Assembly (NCBI GenBank): GCA_003044455.1
Contig: POWY01000001.1
Span: forward strand, 434,001-498,000
Source: Neisseria bergeri
GTDB lineage: Bacteria; Pseudomonadota; Gammaproteobacteria; Burkholderiales; Neisseriaceae
Length of the DNA: 64,000 bases
Direction: 5' to 3'
Of the stretch, positions 6,463 to 13,190 are shown piece after piece. The stretch's first letter is position 1. Each line of letters begins with the position of its first letter. The notes beneath the pieces were generated by a model. It was not told the DNA's origin, ran no database searches, and was given only the letters and a program-made list of their open reading frames with translations. The translations under genes were made by a program, and so were the position numbers.

Positions 6463-7587
6463 ATGTCTTACGAAATTTTTCGCGCAGGGACGCGCACCGA
6501 TGCAAACGGCAATACGGTAACGATTACCGAGGCCGACCTTGCCGCCGCTGCCCAAGCATATGACCCGAAGGTGCATGAGGCCCCTATTGTGGTCGGGCAT
6601 CCCAAGGCAGATGCGCCCGCCTACGGCTGGGTCAAGTCGCTTGGTGTGCAAAACGGCGTGTTGACAGCGGACTTTGCCCAAGTCGATGAGGGCTTTGCGG
6701 ATTTGGTTAAAGCCGGACGATATAAAAAAGTGTCGGCGAGTTTTTACCCGCCAACCAGTCCGAACAATCCGAAGCCGGGCGTGTGGACGCTGCGCCATGT
6801 CGGTTTTTTGGGTGCGCAACCGCCCGCAGTCAAGGGTTTGACCCCCGTCAGTTTTGCCGAAGGCGAAGTTTATGTCGAGTTTGCCGAAGAAGCACATCTT
6901 CAGACAGCCTCGTTATTAAGCCGTTTCAGAGACTGGTTTATCGGCCATTTCGGCCTGGAAGAAGCCGATAAAGTACTGCCTGACTGGCAAATTGAGGCAA
7001 TTAAAGAATTGGCTGCCGTGCCTCAAACCCATGCGCCTGCCGAATTTACCGAATCACCCCCACCCCAAGAACCCCATGAAAACAAGGAGACCTCTATGTC
7101 GCTGGAACAAGAACTTGCAGCCGAAAAGGCCGCCCGCGAAGCTGCCGAGAAGAAGGCTGCCGAATCGCAGGCGGAATTGAAAAAGCTGAAAGACGAGCAG
7201 CATACCGCCCTGCGCGATGGTGCGCATGAGCAGAATGCCGAATTTGCCGAAGGCTTGGTTAAAGAAGGCCGTCTGAAACCTGCCGACAAGGATTTGGTCG
7301 TCAAGGTTTTGGATTTTGCCGAATACCCTGACGACGTAACCGCCGACTTCGGCGAAGGCAGTAAGAAGCAGCCTTTGTCTGCCGCGCTGCGTGCGTTTTT
7401 TACCGCTGTCCTGCCTAAGCAGATTCAGGGCGGCGAGATGGCTAAAGGTGAAACGCCGTCGGGATTGGCGGCAGACTTTGCCGAAGCGGCGGACCCGGAA
7501 GCCTTGAACCATCACCAACGTGCATTGGCATTGGCGGCGAAGGAAGGTATCCCTTACGAAGAGGCTGCCCGCCGTACTATTGCTTAA
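6463..7587 (+). CDS. Mu gpI-like prohead protease with scaffold domain
   Basis: The 374-residue protein has an N-terminal protease domain (about 1-160, with APIVVGHPKADAPAYGW at about 40-56 and the block VSASFYPP) and a C-terminal Ala/Glu/Lys-rich coiled-coil scaffold. This is the organisation of Mu gene I, which cleaves scaffold during head maturation. It is followed by the capsid gene, and an internal start for the scaffold part is present. The portal and terminase genes that normally precede it are absent. Confidence 0.88.
   Translation: MSYEIFRAGTRTDANGNTVTITEADLAAAAQAYDPKVHEAPIVVGHPKADAPAYGWVKSLGVQNGVLTADFAQVDEGFADLVKAGRYKKVSASFYPPTSPNNPKPGVWTLRHVGFLGAQPPAVKGLTPVSFAEGEVYVEFAEEAHLQTASLLSRFRDWFIGHFGLEEADKVLPDWQIEAIKELAAVPQTHAPAEFTESPPPQEPHENKETSMSLEQELAAEKAAREAAEKKAAESQAELKKLKDEQHTALRDGAHEQNAEFAEGLVKEGRLKPADKDLVVKVLDFAEYPDDVTADFGEGSKKQPLSAALRAFFTAVLPKQIQGGEMAKGETPSGLAADFAEAADPEALNHHQRALALAAKEGIPYEEAARRTIA
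7096..7587 (+). CDS. Internal in-frame scaffold protein (Mu gene Z-like)
   Basis: Inside the protease gene and in the same frame, ATG 7096 is preceded by a near-perfect Shine-Dalgarno site (AAGGAGA, 7084-7090) at five bases. Initiation here would give a 163-residue protein beginning MSLEQELAAEKAAREAA, a coiled-coil scaffold. In Mu the scaffold Z is made by internal initiation within gene I. The sequence shows the start site; expression is inferred. Confidence 0.7.
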   Translation: MSLEQELAAEKAAREAAEKKAAESQAELKKLKDEQHTALRDGAHEQNAEFAEGLVKEGRLKPADKDLVVKVLDFAEYPDDVTADFGEGSKKQPLSAALRAFFTAVLPKQIQGGEMAKGETPSGLAADFAEAADPEALNHHQRALALAAKEGIPYEEAARRTIA

Positions 7588-7598
7588 ATCATCAACCC

Positions 7599-7628
7599 GT
7601 CAAATGCGACGACGTCGTCGCATTTGAC
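7599..7628. promoter_or_regulatory. Perfect 30-bp palindrome before the capsid gene
   Basis: Two 15-base arms, GTCAAATGCGACGAC and its exact complement, meet without a spacer in the gap between the protease and capsid genes. There is no T-run on the plus strand. It may be a processing or stability hairpin setting capsid mRNA level, or a binding site for a dimeric protein. Confidence 0.65.
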
Positions 7629-7645
7629 CTAAAAAAGGATAAAAC

Positions 7646-8584
7646 ATGAGTGCATCTCATTTGCGCGGCCTGCGCGGCCAGCTTGATCCGGTTTTAACCA
7701 ATCTCGCACTGGGCTACAAGCAGGCGGATTTTATTGCCGAGAAAATCTTCCCAGTGGTGTTTACTGAAAAAGAAGGCGTGCGTGTGCCGGTGTTCGGCAA
7801 GGGTTCGTTTGTCGAGTATCAGACCGAACGTGCGGTCGGTGCGGCATCGAATGTGATTACGCTGGACTCCCCAAACTTTATGCCGGTTGTGTTGGAAGAA
7901 CATGATTTGGCCGCCGGTGTGGATTACCGCGAACAAGCGGAATCGATGTACGACGAGCGCGCCAAGGCAACACGCCGCGCGGTCAAGGGCGTGCAGCTGC
8001 GTCAAGAAATCGAAACTGCCGCCCTCCTGCAAAACAAATCGGCTTATCAGTCAGGTTTCAGCAAAGATTTGGCCTCCACCCAAAAATGGAGCGATAAAAA
8101 CTCTGATCCGTTGGCAGACATCGAGACCGCCCGCGAAACGGTTCGCGCAGGCTGCGGTGTACGCCCATCGGTACTAGTGGTGGGCGCGAGCGTGCTGTCG
8201 GCATTGAAACGCCACGAAAAGCTCATCAGCGCACTGGGTGCAAATGAACGCAAGTCCCTGCTCACGGTCGAGCAGCTGAAAAATCTGCTGGAGCTGGACG
8301 ACATCATCGTCGGAGAGGCGGTATCTACACCTGCCGACAATAAGGCCACCCAAGATATTTGGGGCAAATTTGCCAGCCTGATTGTGCGTCCGCATACAGC
8401 TTCCGGTGGCAATGACGAGGGTGAGCCGAGCTTCGGTTATACCTTCCGCCGTCGTGGTATGCCGGTAGTCGACCGCTACGAAGAGGTTGGCGGCAAGGTG
8501 GAATACGCGCGCTATACCGACATCCGCAAAGCGGCAGTGGTCGGCGGTGCATGCGGTTTCTTGTTTGAAAACGCGGTTGCGTAG
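7646..8584 (+). CDS. Mu-like major capsid protein
   Basis: The 312-residue product follows the protease/scaffold gene, as Mu T follows I and Z. It begins MSASHLRGLRGQLDPVLTNL and has the alternating beta/helix composition of HK97-fold capsid proteins, including KIFPVVFTEKEGVRVPVFGK. AAAAAGGA stands before ATG 7646. It assembles the icosahedral head around the scaffold. A complete capsid gene alongside missing portal and terminase genes means heads could at best be empty. Confidence 0.85.
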   Translation: MSASHLRGLRGQLDPVLTNLALGYKQADFIAEKIFPVVFTEKEGVRVPVFGKGSFVEYQTERAVGAASNVITLDSPNFMPVVLEEHDLAAGVDYREQAESMYDERAKATRRAVKGVQLRQEIETAALLQNKSAYQSGFSKDLASTQKWSDKNSDPLADIETARETVRAGCGVRPSVLVVGASVLSALKRHEKLISALGANERKSLLTVEQLKNLLELDDIIVGEAVSTPADNKATQDIWGKFASLIVRPHTASGGNDEGEPSFGYTFRRRGMPVVDRYEEVGGKVEYARYTDIRKAAVVGGACGFLFENAVA

Positions 8585-8632
8585 ATGTTGAAAGGCCGTC
8601 TGAAAGGCTTCAGGCTGCCTGCGGAGGGAAAA

Positions 8633-8902
8633 ATGACGTTATCTGTGAAGTATGAAGATTTGAATGCCCGCATTACCGAGGTACGGTACCACCGCGTCGA
8701 AGGAACGACTTCAACCGTATGTACGGTGATCTTGCATTCTGGGTTTGTCGTCGTCGGCCATTCTGCCGCTCTCAATTCCGAGGCGTTCGTGGCGGAGACT
8801 GGGCGCGAGCTGGCCTATCAGGACGCGTTGCAAAATCTGTTGGCCTTGGAAGCCTACCGTATCAAAGAAAATGCGCATGACGCGCAGCAAAAGGAGTCTT
8901 AA
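8633..8902 (+). CDS. Gp49-like phage protein
   Basis: I chose ATG 8633 behind GGAGGG, giving 89 residues. The region ITEVRYHRVEGTTSTVCTVI and the later RELAYQDALQNLLALEAYRI match the Gp49/gp66 phage family, whose role is unknown. A longer frame from 8585 would include a DNA uptake sequence (8594-8603) as coding sequence and lacks a ribosome site. It is immediately followed by the decoration-like protein. Confidence 0.72.
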   Translation: MTLSVKYEDLNARITEVRYHRVEGTTSTVCTVILHSGFVVVGHSAALNSEAFVAETGRELAYQDALQNLLALEAYRIKENAHDAQQKES

Positions 8903-9241
8903 ATGGCACAAGCGAAGCAAGTGGTTTTGGTAACCACGGTCAAAACATCAGGCAAGGTGGTCAAAAACCGCTTTGTGGATTTTGTCGGTAAACAGGCAGC
9001 CGCCGGTGTGAAAGTGCTGGGTACTGCTACTTTGGATGCAGATGCGGGCGAAATGTTGGCCGTTGATGTATTGGGTATCGCCTTAGTTGAGGCAGGCGGC
9101 ACGATTGCCGTCGGCGATGAAGTAGCAGCCGATGCGCAAGGCGCGGCAGTCAAGGCGGCAGGTAATGCCAAAGTTGCCGGTACGGCGCGCTCTGCGGCGA
9201 CAGCGGCGGGCGAAGTCATCCAAGTATTTTTGAAAGGCTGA
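8903..9241 (+). CDS. DUF2190-like capsid decoration (cement) protein
   Basis: The 112-residue protein is rich in Ala, Gly and Val, with small repeated turns such as GGTIAVGDEVAADAQGAAVK, typical of the DUF2190 capsid cement family. It lies directly after the capsid block, where head-stabilising proteins are encoded. ATG 8903 is preceded by AAAGGAG. The call rests on composition, size and position rather than on a diagnostic residue. Confidence 0.65.
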   Translation: MAQAKQVVLVTTVKTSGKVVKNRFVDFVGKQAAAGVKVLGTATLDADAGEMLAVDVLGIALVEAGGTIAVGDEVAADAQGAAVKAAGNAKVAGTARSAATAAGEVIQVFLKG

Positions 9242-9243
9242 TC

Positions 9244-9525
9244 ATGGCTAAAGTTTATATCGCAAACACTCCGTTGATTTTGGAAAACGAACAAGGCGAC
9301 CAATTTCGTGTCGAGGTCGGCGAAGCGGTCGAATTGACGGCGGAGCAGTACGAATCAGTCGCGGCACACGTTACCCCGACACTGACAACCGGCGAAGAGC
9401 TGGATGCGCAACAAAATGACACCCCGCCGTCCGAAGATACGCCGTCAGATGATGCAGGCACTGCGGGCGAAGTTGAAAAGCCGAAACGCGGTAAAAAACC
9501 GGCAGCAGCCGAAGAGGCGGAGTAA
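9244..9525 (+). CDS. Prophage head-region protein with acidic and basic tail
   Basis: The 93-residue product has a compact N-terminal half (MAKVYIANTPLILENEQGDQ) and a low-complexity C-terminal half rich in Asp, Pro and Ala ending in KPKRGKKPAAAEEAE. It lies between the cement-like protein and gp36, as small head-completion proteins do in Mu-like phages. No family is recognised with confidence. Confidence 0.6.
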   Translation: MAKVYIANTPLILENEQGDQFRVEVGEAVELTAEQYESVAAHVTPTLTTGEELDAQQNDTPPSEDTPSDDAGTAGEVEKPKRGKKPAAAEEAE

Positions 9526-9528
9526 GCC

Positions 9529-9954
9529 ATGTATATCGGCGCGGATGATTTGACGGCTGCGATGGGCAAAATGGAGTTGGTGCAATTGACCAACGACAAT
9601 GCGCGCGGGACGGAACCCGACGCTCAGGTCATTGATGCGGCAGTGCGTTATGCCTGCGATTTGGTGGACGGATACCTGCGCGGCAGATATGTGCTGCCTT
9701 TGGCGGAAACGCCGACGGTGTTGCAGCCTTTATGCATCAACATCGCCCGCCATTTTTTGCACAGCCGCCGCATCAACCGCGCCGACTTTCCGAAACCGCT
9801 GGAAACTGCCTACAACGCAACCATTAAGACGCTGGAAGCCATCCGCGACGGCAAAATCCACATCGGCATCGCCGCATCGGACAAGCCGTCGCAACCCGAG
9901 CCGGGCGCGTATCACGTCCGAGCGCGCGACAAAATGGATTTAGGAGGCTACTGA
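9529..9954 (+). CDS. Gp36-like head-tail protein (DUF1320)
   Basis: This 141-residue protein has the DUF1320/Mu gp36 hallmarks: AAVRYACDLVDGYLRGRYVLP near 40-60, and the helical LCINIARHFLHSRRI. Family members act at the head-tail joining region. Its TGA overlaps the ATG of the gp37-like gene. Gene order (capsid, gp36, gp37, sheath) is that of Mu. Confidence 0.82.
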   Translation: MYIGADDLTAAMGKMELVQLTNDNARGTEPDAQVIDAAVRYACDLVDGYLRGRYVLPLAETPTVLQPLCINIARHFLHSRRINRADFPKPLETAYNATIKTLEAIRDGKIHIGIAASDKPSQPEPGAYHVRARDKMDLGGY

Positions 9955-10451
9955 TGAGCGCGACACGTCCGATTATTGATGCGGTAGTAGAACATTTGCA
10001 GGCCGCTATCCCGTGGGTCAGCGTTGAGGCTTTCCCCGAGCGTCCGTCCGAATACCAATTTATCCATCCGGTCGGAGCAATCTTGGTCGGATACGGCGGC
10101 AGCAAATTTGGCGAAATCGAGCAGCTCGGCCGTATTGCACAGCAGCGCGATGTCAGGTTGGTGTTGACCGTTTTCGGCAGCAGCCTTAATGCGGATGACG
10201 GCACGCTGGCGATTTTAGATGAGACACGTCTTGCTATGGTTGGTTTTGCGCCGCCGAACTGCCGGCCCTGCCACCTTATCAGCGAGGAGTTTTTGGCCGA
10301 GGATGCGGGTGCATGGCAGTATCAGCTTGTCTTGCAGACTGAGACTCAGCAGGTTGAAGTTTGCCGTGAAGAAAAACGCTCCCTCTTCGTCGCTGCCAGC
10401 TATCGCCGAACCGACCAAGACCTCAATCCCGATTTAAAACCTAAAAAATAG
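9954..10451 (+). CDS. Gp37-like protein (DUF1834)
   Basis: The 165-residue product starts in an ATGA overlap with gp36. Its position before the sheath gene and features such as GAILVGYGGSKFGE and RDVRLVLTVFG fit Mu gp37/DUF1834, thought to be a tail completion protein. AGGAGG lies upstream of the start, within the end of the gp36 gene. Confidence 0.78.
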   Translation: MSATRPIIDAVVEHLQAAIPWVSVEAFPERPSEYQFIHPVGAILVGYGGSKFGEIEQLGRIAQQRDVRLVLTVFGSSLNADDGTLAILDETRLAMVGFAPPNCRPCHLISEEFLAEDAGAWQYQLVLQTETQQVEVCREEKRSLFVAASYRRTDQDLNPDLKPKK

Positions 10452-10462
10452 GAGTATCCATT

Positions 10463-11857
10463 ATGGCAGCAGCCTACCATCACGGCACGGAGACCATCCG
10501 CATCGACGGCGGCTCCAATCCCGTCTATACCGTTGACGGCGCAATTACCGCCATCGTCGGCACTGCGCCAGTCGGCGCGGTCAATGAGCTGACGGTATGT
10601 CAAATTAAAAAAGATTTTGCCCGATTCGGCGGCGAGCTGACCGGCAAGGGCTTTACCCTGCCGGATGCCGCACACATCTGGACGCGCTACGGCAGCGGTG
10701 TCGCTTATGTTGTCAATGTTTGCGACCCTGCCAAACATAAGACAACCGTCAGCAACGAAGTATTGGCGGTTGATCCTGACACCTTGACAGCCAAAACCGC
10801 CAAGCCTGCCCTGCAAAGCGGCTACGCAGTTTCAGACGGCAACAGCCCCCTGACCGAAAACACGCACTACACCATCAACACGCTGACGGGCGAAATTGTG
10901 TTCAAAACCAAACCGTCCGCCCCGGAAATCAGCTACACCTATACCGACCCGACGAAAGTGACCGAAGCCGACATTATCGGCGCATATGTGGCGGCAACGG
11001 GAAAACGCACCGGTTTGGAACTCTTGACCGAAGGTTTCAACCGACAAGGCGCGGACGCGAAAATTATCATCGCCCCCGAGTATGACGGCAATGCCGGAGT
11101 CCGCACGGCAATGGAAATCATTGCGGGCAAATTGAAAGCCATCGCCTATGCCGCCGCGCCGAAAGGCACAGGCTTGGGCAAGGCCTTGGAAGGACGCGGT
11201 CCGTTGGGCAGCATCAATTTCCAAACTTCGTCCGACCGCTGTCAGCTCTTTTACCCCTACGTCGTCGGTTTGTCGGGCTTGGAAAGCCTCGCTGTCCACG
11301 CCGCCGGCCTGCGTATGAAAACCGATGTGGAACAGGGCTACTGGTACAGCATCTCCAACCGCGAACTCTTGGGCGTGACCGGCGTGGAAATCGGACTGAC
11401 CGCCCGTGCGGACGACCCGCAGTCCGAAACCAACCGTCTGAATGAAAAAGGCATTACGACTGTATTCAACAGCTATGGTACGGGCTATCGTATGTGGGGC
11501 AACCGCCTCGCCTGCTTCCCAACGGTTTCGCATATTAAAAACTTTGAAGTGGCACAACGCACCGGCGACATCATCGACGAATCCATCCGTCGCGCAGAGC
11601 TGCAATATGTCGACCGTCCGATTGACGATGCCTTAATCGACAGTTTGATTGAGACGGTACGCACCTATTTGGGTACGCTGCCTTCCATCGTAGGTTTCTC
11701 GGTCGGTTTGGACTATGACTACGACCTGCCGGATGCGTTCAGTAAAGGCCAAGTGCCGATTGTGTACGACTACACGCCCAAGCTGCCTGCCGAGCGTCTG
11801 ACCAATACCAGCGTGATGACCCGCAAATACCTGGCCAATCTGGTTTCTGCGTCCTAA
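10463..11857 (+). CDS. Contractile tail sheath protein (Mu L-like)
   Basis: The 464-residue protein begins MAAAYHHGTETIRID and contains the sheath-typical NPVYTVDGAITAIVGTAPVG segment near the N-terminus, and C-terminal GFSVGLDYDYDLPDAFSKG. It forms the contractile outer tube. It is followed by the tail tube gene, as in all myophages. A DNA uptake sequence (11857-11868) starts at the last base of the gene. Confidence 0.9.
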   Translation: MAAAYHHGTETIRIDGGSNPVYTVDGAITAIVGTAPVGAVNELTVCQIKKDFARFGGELTGKGFTLPDAAHIWTRYGSGVAYVVNVCDPAKHKTTVSNEVLAVDPDTLTAKTAKPALQSGYAVSDGNSPLTENTHYTINTLTGEIVFKTKPSAPEISYTYTDPTKVTEADIIGAYVAATGKRTGLELLTEGFNRQGADAKIIIAPEYDGNAGVRTAMEIIAGKLKAIAYAAAPKGTGLGKALEGRGPLGSINFQTSSDRCQLFYPYVVGLSGLESLAVHAAGLRMKTDVEQGYWYSISNRELLGVTGVEIGLTARADDPQSETNRLNEKGITTVFNSYGTGYRMWGNRLACFPTVSHIKNFEVAQRTGDIIDESIRRAELQYVDRPIDDALIDSLIETVRTYLGTLPSIVGFSVGLDYDYDLPDAFSKGQVPIVYDYTPKLPAERLTNTSVMTRKYLANLVSAS

Positions 11858-11885
11858 TGCCGTCTGAAAAAAGAAAGGAAACAAG

Positions 11886-12401
11886 ATGAGTGCAATCAAT
11901 GCAATCTACAATGCCAACGTCTATATCGACGGCAACAGCCTGTTGGGTAACGCATCCGAGTTCAAACTGCCCGAGTTTGAGTTTGGGCAGGACGACCATA
12001 CCGGTTTGGGTATGGTCGGTACCATCAAACTGCCCAACGGCGTAGAAGCCCTGGAAGGCGAAGTTACTTGGAACAGCTTTTATCCCGAGGTGGCCAAGAA
12101 GGCATCCAACCCCTTTAAAGCTGTGCAACTGATGGTGCGCGGCAACCTGCAGACCTTCAATGCGTCAGGTTTGGCGGAAGAAGTCCCCATCGTAACCACG
12201 GTAACGGCAGTGTTTTCTAAAAACGCCTTGGGCGGCTACAAGCCGAAGGAAAAGGCGGAATTTAGCTCAACCTACCAGGCAACAGAAGTCCGCCAAGTCG
12301 TCGGCGGGCGCGAAGTGCTGTACTACAACGCGTTCAAAAATATCTACCGCGTGGACGGTCAGGACGTTTTAAACCAAATGCGTAAAAACATTGGTGCTTA
12401 A
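11886..12401 (+). CDS. Major tail tube protein
   Basis: The 171-residue product follows the sheath gene after an AGAAAGGAAA site. Features such as IYNANVYIDGNSLLG, an extended beta-rich core, and a C-terminal YYNAFKNIYRVDGQDVLNQM match P2 FII/Mu M tail tube proteins. It polymerises into the inner tube through which DNA passes. Confidence 0.9.
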   Translation: MSAINAIYNANVYIDGNSLLGNASEFKLPEFEFGQDDHTGLGMVGTIKLPNGVEALEGEVTWNSFYPEVAKKASNPFKAVQLMVRGNLQTFNASGLAEEVPIVTTVTAVFSKNALGGYKPKEKAEFSSTYQATEVRQVVGGREVLYYNAFKNIYRVDGQDVLNQMRKNIGA

Positions 12402-12413
12402 TCTTTAAATCGG

Positions 12414-12479
12414 ATTAAAAGCCGTTTCAGACGACCTTTGACACAATCACCGTATCTTTACCGATACGGTGATTTTTTT
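12414..12479 (+). promoter_or_regulatory. Late-gene leader element 2 (ATTAAAA, uptake-like motif, hairpin)
   Basis: ATTAAAAGCCGTTTCAGACG is followed by TTGACA and a perfect 12-bp stem (AATCACCGTATC/GATACGGTGATT, 12445-12474) with a T-run. It lies just before the tail chaperone gene. It matches the elements at 6401 and 18642 but with compensating base changes in the stem. TTGACA (12438-12443) could be a -35 box. Confidence 0.65.
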
Positions 12480-12496
12480 ATTTTTGGAGATGGAAA

Positions 12497-12790
12497 ATGA
12501 ATGAAGCCAAGAAATTGCAAGAAGATTTGGGTGTAAATACCGTTGTGAAACTGAAATATCCGGTACGGCTGGCGACGGGTCAGATGTTGGAACAGGTAAC
12601 GCTCCGTCGTTTGCGCGTGGGCGATTTGCGCGCCGTGTCGCACCTGACGAATGAGGCGGAGCAAGAACTGGCTCTGTTTGCCCGTATGGCAGGCATGATT
12701 CCCGAAGACTTGGATTGTTTGGATTTGGCGGATTGGAAACAGTTGCAGGAAACGTTTCGCCGCTTCACGGAATCTGACCAAGACAAATAG
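12497..12790 (+). CDS. Tail assembly chaperone, upstream frame (gp41/P2 E-like)
   Basis: The 97-residue protein matches the Mu gp41/P2 E tail assembly chaperone family (LKYPVRLATGQMLEQVTLRR followed by LRVGDLRAVSHL). In tailed phages this product is made alone and also as a fusion with a second domain by ribosomal frameshifting; the second domain is found here in another frame (12699-12965). It is needed for tape-measure folding and tail length. Confidence 0.85.
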   Translation: MNEAKKLQEDLGVNTVVKLKYPVRLATGQMLEQVTLRRLRVGDLRAVSHLTNEAEQELALFARMAGMIPEDLDCLDLADWKQLQETFRRFTESDQDK

Positions 12791-12965
12791 TCCTCCTCTT
12801 TCAAAGGCTGAAACGCAGCGGCAGCTGCTGTCTGCCGCCGCCGATTTGGCTTGGTGGTTCGGTTGGAGCGTAGATGAGGTTTATACGCTGCCGCTGGACG
12901 AATTTGAAGACTGGCAGAAAGAAGCAACCCGCCAAATGAAGGCGGGTTATCGGAGGGGGATGTGA
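12699..12965 (+). CDS. GpE'-like tail chaperone extension, reached by frameshift
   Basis: This frame has no usable start of its own. It is open from 12699 (after TGA 12696) to TGA 12963-12965 and overlaps the upstream frame. After the overlap it encodes ADLAWWFGWSVDEVYTLPLD and DWQKEATRQMKAG, the P2 GpE+E' signature. Relative to gp41 the frame is -2 (equivalently +1), the change described for Mu gp41/gp42. The slip must occur between 12699 and 12787; CAAGACAAATAG at the gp41 stop is one candidate region. Confidence 0.8.
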   Translation, partial: FPKTWIVWIWRIGNSCRKRFAASRNLTKTNSPPLSKAETQRQLLSAAADLAWWFGWSVDEVYTLPLDEFEDWQKEATRQMKAGYRRGM

Positions 12966-12966
12966 T

Positions 12967-13152
12967 TCAGATTTGGTGTCGGCGTTCTTCTTCGATTTCG
13001 CGCTGCAAATCGCGACACCAACCATTGTCAGGCTCAGCTTTTTCAAAAAACGCCTGCCATAACTCGACTGCTACCAGCCAAACAGCGGAAGCAGCAAGGA
13101 CGACGCAATAAAAAATACCAGCTAAAACTGCGAGCATACCGACAACAAACAT
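12967..13152 (-). CDS. Small membrane protein on the opposite strand within the tail operon
   Basis: The 61-residue minus-strand product has one long hydrophobic segment (VVGMLAVLAGIFYCVVLAAS then VWLVAVELW) and a charged tail (QREIEEERRHQI). It fills the 225-bp gap between the tail chaperone and tape measure. The ribosome site is weak. A lysogeny-expressed membrane gene, such as superinfection exclusion, would fit this orientation, but that is speculation. Confidence 0.45.
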   Translation of the reverse strand: MFVVGMLAVLAGIFYCVVLAASAVWLVAVELWQAFFEKAEPDNGWCRDLQREIEEERRHQI

Positions 13153-13190
13153 ACAAACAACCCATCACTTTAATAGGTGCATATTAGCAT

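Noticed and set aside
10832-11605. Long minus-strand open frame of 257 codons across the sheath gene
   Set aside because: It is a shadow of the GC-rich sheath coding frame, without a ribosome site or a family match.
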